A stretch of 53,026 nucleotides of DNA from a virus. A program made the position numbers and the translations under genes. The notes below the pieces were generated by a model. That model saw nothing but the letters and a program-made list of their open reading frames with translations. It made no database searches and was not told where the DNA came from. The DNA is taken from the IMG/VR virus record IMGVR_UViG_3300042691_041916, positions 1 through 53,026 of that record; one strand, given 5' to 3'. Shown here in pieces: positions 45,701-52,856 of this stretch (positions are counted from its first letter, which is position 1; each line of letters starts with the position of its first letter).

Positions 45701-47081
45701 TCAGGAGCGGGTCAAAGTCGGTGCCTGCATCAGACAAGGTAACTTCCATAATCTGGAAGTCAGCGGGCCAAATCGCAGATGAGCTAAGTATAAATTTGCC
45801 AAGGTTTGCTTGACCAATTACAGAAGCCAAAGTGAAAACAGCAGGGTCTAGAGCACCTACCTTCTCATCAATCGCAACAGGTTCCACAGATTGCTGAACA
45901 GCGACCTTAGGGTTAGAACCTGCGATAATTGCCTGGTATTGAAGTTTATCGTAGGTTACATCCACCCCGGCCCACTCATAGATAGCATTATCTACGAGGT
46001 ACTTCATGCCGGTGATTAAATCCTCGGCAGGAAGGTGAGGCGTAAAGTCGCTATACTTGTTAACGTCGGTGACAAGGAACGGGCCGGGATCAGCCAGTGC
46101 CATCCACTTGAAGTTGTTATCTTGGCAATGTGCAGCAGCGGCAGCGCCTACGGCCGATCTACCAGCCTCATCAAACTGTGCGTAAGCAGTAGGGGTAACA
46201 AGATAACCTTGGTTGATTTGACCGTCGAAAGCAGTGTTGATGCACTGAATGTAGTCCTGAGGAACTCTTACCAGGCTATTTTCTAAACCGACGATGTTTT
46301 GAACATCATAGCAGTTGTTCATCAGCACCGAGATGGAACCCACAGGGTTCTGCTGAGTAACTACTGATACAGTGCCGTCATAGGTGGCAGCAGCGATGCT
46401 GATAAAGCCGTTTTCGGAGTTGGAAGTTGGCTCCACATCGTTAACCAGCCCGTAATCCCTAACATAGATGGAACTTCTGACACTGGGGTTGCTCTCGATA
46501 GCTTCAGCGATAGCGGTAGAAATTGCCTTAGCGATTTTCCTATTATTTACTACATCCCCTGGAATATAATCTACGGGGATTGTCACAGGGACACCCAACC
46601 ATTCCCCAGATGATGTGTAACCAGTAGAGCCATTGCCAGCTACGAGCTTAAGCCCATTGAGCACCAACTGAGCGTAAACCACATCACCTGCTTCCAGATT
46701 GGAAGGCAAACCTGAATTGTTAATCTTAGTGCCCGACGACACAATCTCAATTTCAACAATTTGGTTAGGGGTTCCCACCCTTACAACCCTTAGATCACCA
46801 ATCTGAGCATTTTGGAAAAATGCGTTGACGCAGTTGTAGCTAAGTAGAGGGATTCTAGAGCTGGGGACGATGCCGCCAACCAAAGCCCTATAATCGGCAA
46901 GTGAGGTTACGGCTACCGGACTGTTGAAGGGGAAAGTAGCAACTGAAACAGATTCCTCCGCTTCTACCAGCATGTAAACCGTGTTAAATGAGGCGATACC
47001 AGCAGAAGCTACGTTTCCTACTGATTCGTTAATGTAAGTACCGGGTGCTCCAGGAGCAGACCCAAAAGAAAAAGTTGCCAT
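42720..47081 (-). CDS. Tail sheath protein, enlarged by repeat domains
   Basis: 1453 residues, two to three times the usual sheath length. N-terminus FGSAPGAPGTYINESVGNVA and the C-terminal 250 residues (GCNAVRTLPGYPDTAVFIWG, GRTRINKAVADQRKFQFVNV, LERIEVDLIRVSVGQM) are clear contractile-sheath signatures. The middle has three repeats (near residues 755-830, 830-905 and 1070-1150) with the pattern Y-x-N/D-GTYT, G-x-GA-x-ATVVV, GYTxGETLT, a beta domain seen in phage surface proteins. The inserts probably decorate the outside of the tail. Confidence 0.9.
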   Translation of the reverse strand: MATFSFGSAPGAPGTYINESVGNVASAGIASFNTVYMLVEAEESVSVATFPFNSPVAVTSLADYRALVGGIVPSSRIPLLSYNCVNAFFQNAQIGDLRVVRVGTPNQIVEIEIVSSGTKINNSGLPSNLEAGDVVYAQLVLNGLKLVAGNGSTGYTSSGEWLGVPVTIPVDYIPGDVVNNRKIAKAISTAIAEAIESNPSVRSSIYVRDYGLVNDVEPTSNSENGFISIAAATYDGTVSVVTQQNPVGSISVLMNNCYDVQNIVGLENSLVRVPQDYIQCINTAFDGQINQGYLVTPTAYAQFDEAGRSAVGAAAAAHCQDNNFKWMALADPGPFLVTDVNKYSDFTPHLPAEDLITGMKYLVDNAIYEWAGVDVTYDKLQYQAIIAGSNPKVAVQQSVEPVAIDEKVGALDPAVFTLASVIGQANLGKFILSSSAIWPADFQIMEVTLSDAGTDFDPLLNGEASAKVYIVAPPFNEGLYGPYPSNGTNQVVYIAETATAASSVYNEVLAAGGTSNMVATPADAFDVGGPTGSTASITYGTPAWDLIDQVEINGQSSNLIQNITGANQYVNTVHLPGTLQDPTKEYRLGFVSRTFYNPSLAITSYALSGSNNCLFACEGHGLKNGQQVFFTQPILRNSTVLFKGTSVNGTNPYFVKVITNDSFLLASSSANYLAANFVKYPGAITTTTPSILYSKVLGGELTALNLAELSTVPMIRGRKYGFASGNIFNNAQASYAEGYILTFKQNAIASLDITSLVAGSGYTDGTYTNVVLNGSIDGTGAKATVVVAGGSVTTVTITTRGHSYAVGETLTTTQLPAGSNFSIDVLKVNGTGCTNGNYTNASLTGGTGSGAKATLVVTSNSVSSVTFTSFGSGYTPGDILTSAAVGGTGFQLIVGDVVDTSGHPEMSIYLNNSAVVLGEEQIFPYGETVNAGWLPKLDLPNYGNANTDVDNYVCAPVVQQRFATDAYMVPSIEAIYGGDYDAAGTTLDTVSLYTQSVGLSAGDSDVDIQNVVDMLDGVYFLATSSGLTPDGNQSVAEGDRMAVVFDGANYNWVVVAPVGAKTIKSLDNGTLVGGSGYSNGTYTSIPLLGSVAGYGALATIVVSGNSVTSVTLTDGGFSYTAGETLTVDDALLGGGTNFSIDVDTVVSGDGDMSAIAHVCYGAQVEMTLTPEQTPPSNLWRFDAITSTEIIDNALRGVGFNGEPQAVFIEAGVDNVNRLFADSQNYFNAFGFIAFYGSYILNASGQYIPPSPYVTGVAIRRYRAEGFQFPPAGVKYQLADAVSTQIAINSAQQNLLNPDGCNAVRTLPGYPDTAVFIWGGRTRINKAVADQRKFQFVNVRVIQNVVYGSLRNAFDNQIFSVIDGFDVIFNQIVSIGNSVLSQLWIAGVLYGARPSDAFQIICDNRINTPDNLENGLIYVKVFDVPVPTLERIEVDLIRVSVGQMSRELESQGLG

Positions 47082-47329
47082 TTTTTGAAATAAATCCTTC
47101 TTTTCCTACCCTTTGTGCTGGCGAGGATGATTCCAGCGGTGGTGCCCGTGGGCCAAAGGTTCAGGTTTACAGTGTCTTGTTTTGACAAGTTGTTACTTTG
47201 CTTTTACCCTATTTTCCTTAGGGGTTTTATTACAGAGGGTTTCCACATGGGGGCAAATACCTAAAAGAAAAACCTTGCCCTCAAGAGAGAACAAGGTGTT
47301 ATTTCTTACCTGGGTTTAATACCTTGAGG
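47082..47329 (-). other. 248-base spacer between the sheath gene and the gene above it
   Basis: Contains the terminator at 47264-47297, a GGGTAAAAG motif (minus strand, 47202-47210), TTGTCA near 47192 without an obvious -10, and a GC-rich GCCCACGGGC palindrome near 47147. No coding frame. It probably separates transcription of the upstream genes from a late promoter for the sheath. Confidence 0.5.
47264..47297 (-). terminator. Probable intrinsic terminator
   Basis: ACCTTG...CAAGGT stem (loop containing CTC-TCTT-GAG) followed by TTTTCTTTT on the minus strand, 30 bp after the stop of 47330-47683. Confidence 0.7.
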
Positions 47330-47683
47330 TTAAGATTGTAATCCTGACAGGACAGGAGTAGAGGTCAAGGACCATCCATTATACCTTTCTACGTCGAGCA
47401 AACTTTGCATGTTGTACCTGTAAAAAGATTTGGAGTATTCTTCGGCGGAATCAAACGGATAGTAAGATTCTGGGTTCTGCGTGGAGCCCATGAGCCCCGT
47501 CTCCATCGTTTGCCCTTTATACTGAGACTCGGGCCTGTACAAAACCGATCCCGGAGGGGGACTGCTTGTAATGTCCCAGATTGGGTTAGCTTCGATAACA
47601 TCTCTGTAGGCCAAGGAGTTAGACATCATGGCATAACCAGCCTTCCTCCATGTCAGTCCAGGTTGGAAAACAAACGTATTCAT
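47330..47683 (-). CDS. Hypothetical structural-region protein
   Basis: 117 residues (MNTFVFQPGLTWRKAGYAMM...), Tyr/Ser/Pro-rich with ESYYPFDSAEEYSKSFYRYN. Possibly a tail or neck component by position; no family recognised. Confidence 0.7.
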   Translation of the reverse strand: MNTFVFQPGLTWRKAGYAMMSNSLAYRDVIEANPIWDITSSPPPGSVLYRPESQYKGQTMETGLMGSTQNPESYYPFDSAEEYSKSFYRYNMQSLLDVERYNGWSLTSTPVLSGLQS

Positions 47684-47713
47684 TGCCTTAGGGCCTCAAC
47701 AGTTAGGTAAAAT

Positions 47714-48181
47714 TTAGCCGTTAGGCCTGCGGGCTCTTGCTAACAGCCTGGCTCCGATCTCAGTGCCCCTGGAGAGAGGAAAACCTTTCTCCCTAGCCAC
47801 TTGGACAACTTCGTTGTCAAGCTGAGCCTGAGGGACGAATGGGTCGGATCTATCCTCATCGGTTTTCTTTGCCAGCTTTTTCTTAACAGAGACTTCGATA
47901 GTCTCTTTGGTTAATTCTTTCGGGGTTTTGCTCTCGTTGCTGCCCACCCTTAACTCCAGATTAACAGGGCTTTTAGGGTCAACCTCCGCTGGCTCTGCTT
48001 TCGCAGGTTCTTCTTTGAGGGCAACTTCGCTGTTTGCCTCAGCTTCCTCTGAGGGAGGTGTGCTAGGGGTTTCACTCGTAAGTGCAACCTCAAGTTCTTG
48101 TTCAACGGGTTCAGTAAGTAGTTCATCCATAGGGGTTTCAGGGGTAGTATCACTGGGGGTAAATTTACGTTTTCTAGCCAT
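47714..48181 (-). CDS. Acidic low-complexity protein
   Basis: 155 residues from the ATG at 48181 (MARKRKFTPSDTTPETPMDE). Residues 15-110 are Glu/Pro/Thr-rich and disordered, like the portal tail. A folded helical end remains (QAQLDNEVVQVAREKGFPLS, GARLLARARRPNG). Function unknown. Confidence 0.75.
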   Translation of the reverse strand: MARKRKFTPSDTTPETPMDELLTEPVEQELEVALTSETPSTPPSEEAEANSEVALKEEPAKAEPAEVDPKSPVNLELRVGSNESKTPKELTKETIEVSVKKKLAKKTDEDRSDPFVPQAQLDNEVVQVAREKGFPLSRGTEIGARLLARARRPNG

Positions 48182-48186
48182 AATCA

Positions 48187-48585
48187 TTATCTGAGAATGT
48201 TTTCTAAGGCAATTTCTGCCAATGTGTCCAACGATCTGAGGGGGACGCCCATCCAAGGTCTTGCGGGCATCTTTTCAGTACCGAACTGATTATAAATACC
48301 TGCGTCAGTGGTTCTTACAAAGAACTGACTCCCCCTTACAAAGATCGAACTTTGATCCAGCATCTCTCCTGAAATTCTTAGTTCAGGTAAATTGCCGTAG
48401 CGCTCTGCCTTCCACTTAGCATATGAGGGAGATAGTGACTTCCAAGGTTTGCCCTCATCATCAACTTGGCGAGACCAGTTTTCCCTATTGTCTAACCAAA
48501 GGTGAGGCACCCATTCCTTTTTAGTAGGAGTCCACCAATTTTTATTAAGGGGCTTAGGTTTGCTTTCAAAACTAAGAATGGGCAT
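48187..48585 (-). CDS. Mu gpG-like phage virion morphogenesis (tail completion) protein
   Basis: 132 residues. WSRQVDDEGKPWKSLSPSYA, LRISGEMLDQSSIFV and YNQFGTEKMPARPWMGVPL match the Mu gpG/P2 gpS-type family that finishes tails or joins them to heads. It overlaps the end of the chaperone extension (stop/start at 48585). Confidence 0.8.
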   Translation of the reverse strand: MPILSFESKPKPLNKNWWTPTKKEWVPHLWLDNRENWSRQVDDEGKPWKSLSPSYAKWKAERYGNLPELRISGEMLDQSSIFVRGSQFFVRTTDAGIYNQFGTEKMPARPWMGVPLRSLDTLAEIALENILR

Positions 48586-49018
48586 TACTTCTTCCTCCGG
48601 GAAGATTTTTTCAGTTCAGCCTCTTGCTGTTCTCCGTGCTTCTTGACAATGTCAATCATTAGTTTTACCTTGCTCATTGGCTGAGTTTCCAACCAATCTA
48701 CAGATTGATCCCACCTCTGCTTGCAAAGATGGAAAGAGATTTCCATCCAATTTTCAACAGTTAGGATACTATCAGAGAAGACATTATCCATGATCCATTC
48801 TGTTAGTGACCTAAAAACGTAAGAAGGCACTACTTCTAAAATTTCAAGGTTTTGGATTAATCTCTTGAGCAAAGGGACAAAACTTCTCTTTTCGTTACGG
48901 AGGATTTGGGCTAGGTAGAAATCTTTTGGGGTGATTTCTCTAATGTGGAAAGGCCCCCAATCATCGAAAGTAACAAGATAAGAGAAGTCTTCTAAATCTT
49001 TAACCTTTACTTTGGGTT
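48585..49018 (-). CDS. Tail assembly chaperone, T part reached by -1 frameshift (GT product)
   Basis: The frame has no good start of its own but is open from the slippery site: KEPKVKVKDLEDFSYLVTFD, HIREITPKDFYLAQILRNEK, and on to LKKSSRRKK. Joined by a -1 slip at GGGAAAG (49019-49025) it extends the chaperone at 49007-49327 to a fusion of about 247 residues, as lambda gpG is extended to gpGT. A TTG at 48872 could only make a truncated version. Confidence 0.8.
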
Positions 49019-49327
49019 CTTTCCCTCCACTTCATCCCCATTGGCTCTGGCAATAAGGTCAGAGATTTTCTTAATGTCTCTAACACCGAGGGACTCCACC
49101 TCGTCGTAGGACAATTTACTATCTCCCACATTGAGCAATTCAATAACATGGAAACTCCTTTTGGTTTCTCCCATGTCAGCCAGCTCCTCTTCAATATAAA
49201 CAAGGTCTTTACCCGTCATTTCCCTGATGGTGACTACCCTGCCATCCCTCAAGGTATCGCTAAAAGTATCTAAAGAAGTGGTAGGTACTTTAATCGAAGC
49301 AAGTTGATTTTCTGTAACAGTTTTCAT
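49007..49327 (-). CDS. Tail assembly chaperone, G part
   Basis: 106 residues (LRDGRVVTIREMTGKDLVYI, SYDEVESLGVRDIKKISDLI), matching the small tail assembly chaperones that precede the tape measure gene in myo- and siphophages. Its last codons are GAG GGA AAG AAC CCA AAG TAA, holding two heptamers that fit X-XXY-YYZ: GGGAAAG (the lambda site) and CCCAAAG right before the stop. The tape measure gene itself is not next to it and may lie outside the window. Confidence 0.85.
   Translation of the reverse strand: MKTVTENQLASIKVPTTSLDTFSDTLRDGRVVTIREMTGKDLVYIEEELADMGETKRSFHVIELLNVGDSKLSYDEVESLGVRDIKKISDLIARANGDEVEGKNPK
49010..49025 (-). promoter_or_regulatory. Tandem -1 ribosomal frameshift sites
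   Basis: GGGAAAG (49019-49025) and CCCAAAG (49010-49016), both in the correct zero-frame phase. The -1 frame is open for 144 codons after the first site. Confidence 0.8.
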
Positions 49328-49380
49328 TTTTATGCAATAGTGATTTGTTTAGTGGTTGCACTGTTCTAACTTTACCCCAA

Positions 49381-49608
49381 CTAGGTTTGATGGAAATTTT
49401 CTAAAAATTCAGCAGTTTGCAAGTATAGGTTGTCCAATTGTGAGCAACTTGTTCCAGGAGGTAGTTGAAAAAGGAGGTTATGGGCTGTTTTTAGACTATG
49501 TTTGGCGCTGTCATAATCCCCCATTTCAACTCTGTCATAAACATCTATTAACCATGAGTAGGCAACCTCCTTTCTAAAGTTTGGGTCTAGTGGTAGGGGG
49601 AATGGCAC
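49381..49608 (-). CDS. Hypothetical small helical protein
   Basis: 75 residues (MPFPLPLDPNFRKEVAYSWL, then YDSAKHSLKTAHNLLFQL). Looks like a short helical-repeat (TPR-like) unit. Function unknown; lies between the polymerase and the tail chaperones. Confidence 0.75.
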   Translation of the reverse strand: MPFPLPLDPNFRKEVAYSWLIDVYDRVEMGDYDSAKHSLKTAHNLLFQLPPGTSCSQLDNLYLQTAEFLENFHQT

Positions 49609-49652
49609 CTTGCTATGTAGTTGTTTATTTTTTTTTCAAAAAAGTTAGCATA

Positions 49653-49847
49653 CTATAGGGACCTTAACATCTCTCTAGCTTCTTCTCTAGTGTAGTATTC
49701 CTGGTTGAATAAGCAATCTACGCAGGATAGAATCTCCTTTTCTTTCCGATCATGGGGGATAGGGTGCCAATATACCCCTACCTTAGTCCTACACACATCA
49801 GTTAAAGCACTTCTAACTCTTTGCTTTTTAATTTTTTTCTTCGACAT
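49653..49847 (-). CDS. Hypothetical small basic protein
   Basis: 64 residues (MSKKKIKKQRVRSALTDVCR...), with CVDCLFNQEYYTREEARE. Basic N-terminus, possibly nucleic-acid binding. Directly downstream of the polymerase gene. Confidence 0.75.
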   Translation of the reverse strand: MSKKKIKKQRVRSALTDVCRTKVGVYWHPIPHDRKEKEILSCVDCLFNQEYYTREEAREMLRSL

Positions 49848-49861
49848 TGTTCTTGGGGTTA

Positions 49862-52807
49862 TTAAATAAGGTTATTTTTGATTGCGTTGTAACGGGTGGT
49901 TAGTTTGGTTACAGCCCCGATTTCTGCCAACTCAGACATAGAATGTTCTACTCCATTAGGCTCCTCAGCCCCGTTTGGATTGGACGGAGTTACCGTACAT
50001 TCCTTGGGAGACTTGCGAACTCTGTCGTCAATGGCAACAGACGAGAAGTATGCCCTGCTTAGGGGTAACTCGGGGATGCCCACTTGGCTATGGAACAAGG
50101 ACCATGTGTACATGTGGGCAATTTGGAATACGACGGCAAATTGTTCGGCGTATTTCTCAGGGGTCATGAACCAAACTTCGTCATGGATGCTAAGGATGAA
50201 TCTGCATGGAATTTTATACTCCTTGGCCAGCCAGTGGATAGATGTTAGGATGATGGACAGGATTTCTGCCCCTGACGATTGAATCGACCAGTTAACCCTA
50301 CCTGTCACGAACTCTTTACCTACCTTGCTGGGCCTTAGCGCAGTTGAAATGCGAGTGCCTAAGCAGGGTAATGTTGGAAGGTCGGATTTAATAGCAATGC
50401 TTTCCATGTAATTAAAGCACCCCGAGTCTGAGCCACCCTCATAAACCCCCTCATCCAGAACTTTCTTAATAACCCCGTTATAACCCTTCTTAGTAACTTT
50501 CTTACCCTTCTTACTTGACAATGCTCTCTCAGCAAATACTTTAACTTCCTCTGGGGACTTATCGGGATAAACCTTCTTAATGTAAGTCTGGATGGCCTTA
50601 GATGCCCCTCCGTACAAAGCAGTAAAGTTGATAACCTTGGCAAGATCCCTTGCCTTAGATAGTTCCTTTTTTCTTTCGTTGCTTAAAGGGGTCAACTCCC
50701 CAGAGTCGGGGTCCTTGTCGCAAACTCCTAATTTACTATCCCATGCTAGGCTGGCATACAGCTCAGGGAAAATGGCTTTAGCGAGGGCAGTGTGAGGGTC
50801 TGTACCCGAGTCCTTAGAACCGCTTAGAACATTGTAGCCAAATGGGGAACATCCGATGTGATGACCCTCCCAACAGTCACTATAGATAGAAGCCACCTGA
50901 ACCTCTTGCCCGTCAAAGTCGGCACCAACAACTTTCCATCCTTCTGGCGCCCTTACCCTTGTCTTCAACTCAGTGCCAATTCTCCAACTTTTTGTGGAGC
51001 ACATTGTGGCAAAGAGGCTTTCTACCGTTCTGCGGGTTACGGTCCCATGGCACAGGATTTCGGGCAAGGTTACTAAGGAGTCTTCCCCGTATGGGTTAGA
51101 GGCAACCATAGCAATTCTGTTAATCACTCTGCTTCTAACCGACGTCCAATAGGATACAGCGTTAGAGATTTCCAAGGCTCTTTTTGCCTCAGGCAGATCG
51201 CTATTTAAACGGCCCACCTCTAGATCGACTACAAAATCCCGAGTTATGAGACCGCCAACATTTTCACCAGTCCCCTTAGGATGAGGTACCTTGGTAACTT
51301 CCCCTTCCTCATTCTTATAGGTCCATCCTGACCCTTTGGTAAACACTAGGGGGGAGCCCTCATACTTCAGTTTAAGAAGCAAATGTGCAAGGATGGATTT
51401 GGTACCAATGTTTTTACCCGGATCCTTAATATAATCTCTAACCCAATTGGGCACACCCGCATACTTTCCCTTCTCTGTCTTAACAAACCAGTCCAATTGA
51501 CTGATCCAAGGATCTTTTTTAACCCACTCATCAGCAAGGGCATAACCTTCCATTCTATCTTCACAACTCTCCACAATACCTTTCCATTCATTATACGTAC
51601 CCCACATCAACTTCTTACACAGATCAGTCATTTCCTGATTGTAGTCATTAAATACCTTTTCAGTATTTTCAATCCAATCAAACCAATCATCTACCAAAGG
51701 TACGATAGAGCCGTTAAGGTGATAATGGCCGCAAAGGGCAACCATAGAAGGTGTGCTCTTTAGGTATTTAGGCCAGATTTCCTTGAACAATTCTGCCGTG
51801 TAAAAAGCATCTTTAACGGCGTATTCCAGAGCCTTATCTAAAACTGCCGTAATCTCATACATGTATTTTGACTTTACGAAAACATCCCTGATTGCCTTAT
51901 CACCCATGTCCAAGGGTTCAACCTCACTTTCGTCAAACCAACTCCTCCCCTTAACAACATGGAAATTATAGCATTCTACCAGGCTATTGGTAGAGCCTTC
52001 GTCGTACCATGCGGGGTTACGTTTCAGCATCCCCCTTTCTTCATCCGTCAAATTTTCTACGTTTTTTCCTTTAAGGGCGTAAAACCAGCGCTGCCCACTT
52101 GCCAACCCTGACACCCCCACGTGAGCTGACAAAGTATCAAAAAAGAAGTTTTCCGGTTCAGTGTTAGAGAGATCATAAGCTTCCTGAGTTCTGATGCGAT
52201 CATAGGAAATGTTATGGCCCGCAATAAACTTTCCCTTACCAATAGGAATCATTCCAAACTGATCCCATTTTTCTTTCTCTAAGGTAGGGATGATAAGTTC
52301 CGACGCTAACCAAATATAAGCAGCTTTGTCAGACAAGGCAGTGCCAATGATAGGGTAAGCCCCCTCATGAACGAACGTCTCCGTGTCAAACGTAAACGCA
52401 TCTTCCAACGGATATTCTACTTGCTCCTTTCTGAAAGATCCCTTATCCTCTAACCATTCGTAACGGGTCCACCCAGGCTGGAGAATAAAATCTTGCCCTT
52501 TCGGGATTCTGGGAAGTTTACACTTTGCAAAAAAATCTGCAAACCTTTTGTAGTGCCCAACTTGCTCTTCAGCAACTTTCTCAAAATGATCTTTGATGCG
52601 TTCGCCACTTATCCCAGGCAATGGCAACTTACCATCGTATAAATTGTCCGGGTAGTCTACAGGGATTTTAATATCAAACCTTCTTAATAACTCTTCAGTA
52701 TGATACCTTTGATCCCGATCCATTTCCTTAGGTTGCTCCTTTCCGAAGAGTTTCTCGTGAACTTCATCAGAAACAACAGGGTATCCTAATTCAGTCAGTT
52801 TGACCAT
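49862..52807 (-). CDS. Family A DNA polymerase of the mitochondrial polymerase gamma type
   Basis: 981 residues, with exonuclease and polymerase domains. Exo motifs: FDTETF (D141, E143), GHNISYDR (D203), YAVKDAFYTAELF (D333), and DTLSAHVGVSGLASGQR (224-240), which mirrors the pol-gamma segment DTMSMHMAISGLSS. Polymerase: HGTVTRRTVE (587), motif A KVVGADFDGQEVQ (D630), O-helix RDLAKVINFTALYG (R720, K724, F728, Y732), motif C SIHDEVWF (D876, E877), and the C-terminal AYFSSVAIDDRVRK...TPSNP, a hallmark of pol gamma. All catalytic residues are present. Likely the phage replicase. Start at the ATG 52807. Confidence 0.95.
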   Translation of the reverse strand: MVKLTELGYPVVSDEVHEKLFGKEQPKEMDRDQRYHTEELLRRFDIKIPVDYPDNLYDGKLPLPGISGERIKDHFEKVAEEQVGHYKRFADFFAKCKLPRIPKGQDFILQPGWTRYEWLEDKGSFRKEQVEYPLEDAFTFDTETFVHEGAYPIIGTALSDKAAYIWLASELIIPTLEKEKWDQFGMIPIGKGKFIAGHNISYDRIRTQEAYDLSNTEPENFFFDTLSAHVGVSGLASGQRWFYALKGKNVENLTDEERGMLKRNPAWYDEGSTNSLVECYNFHVVKGRSWFDESEVEPLDMGDKAIRDVFVKSKYMYEITAVLDKALEYAVKDAFYTAELFKEIWPKYLKSTPSMVALCGHYHLNGSIVPLVDDWFDWIENTEKVFNDYNQEMTDLCKKLMWGTYNEWKGIVESCEDRMEGYALADEWVKKDPWISQLDWFVKTEKGKYAGVPNWVRDYIKDPGKNIGTKSILAHLLLKLKYEGSPLVFTKGSGWTYKNEEGEVTKVPHPKGTGENVGGLITRDFVVDLEVGRLNSDLPEAKRALEISNAVSYWTSVRSRVINRIAMVASNPYGEDSLVTLPEILCHGTVTRRTVESLFATMCSTKSWRIGTELKTRVRAPEGWKVVGADFDGQEVQVASIYSDCWEGHHIGCSPFGYNVLSGSKDSGTDPHTALAKAIFPELYASLAWDSKLGVCDKDPDSGELTPLSNERKKELSKARDLAKVINFTALYGGASKAIQTYIKKVYPDKSPEEVKVFAERALSSKKGKKVTKKGYNGVIKKVLDEGVYEGGSDSGCFNYMESIAIKSDLPTLPCLGTRISTALRPSKVGKEFVTGRVNWSIQSSGAEILSIILTSIHWLAKEYKIPCRFILSIHDEVWFMTPEKYAEQFAVVFQIAHMYTWSLFHSQVGIPELPLSRAYFSSVAIDDRVRKSPKECTVTPSNPNGAEEPNGVEHSMSELAEIGAVTKLTTRYNAIKNNLI

Positions 52808-52856
52808 GGACGTTAGATTTTAGTAGTTTATGGTATGTCTTATTGTAGCGGCAAGG

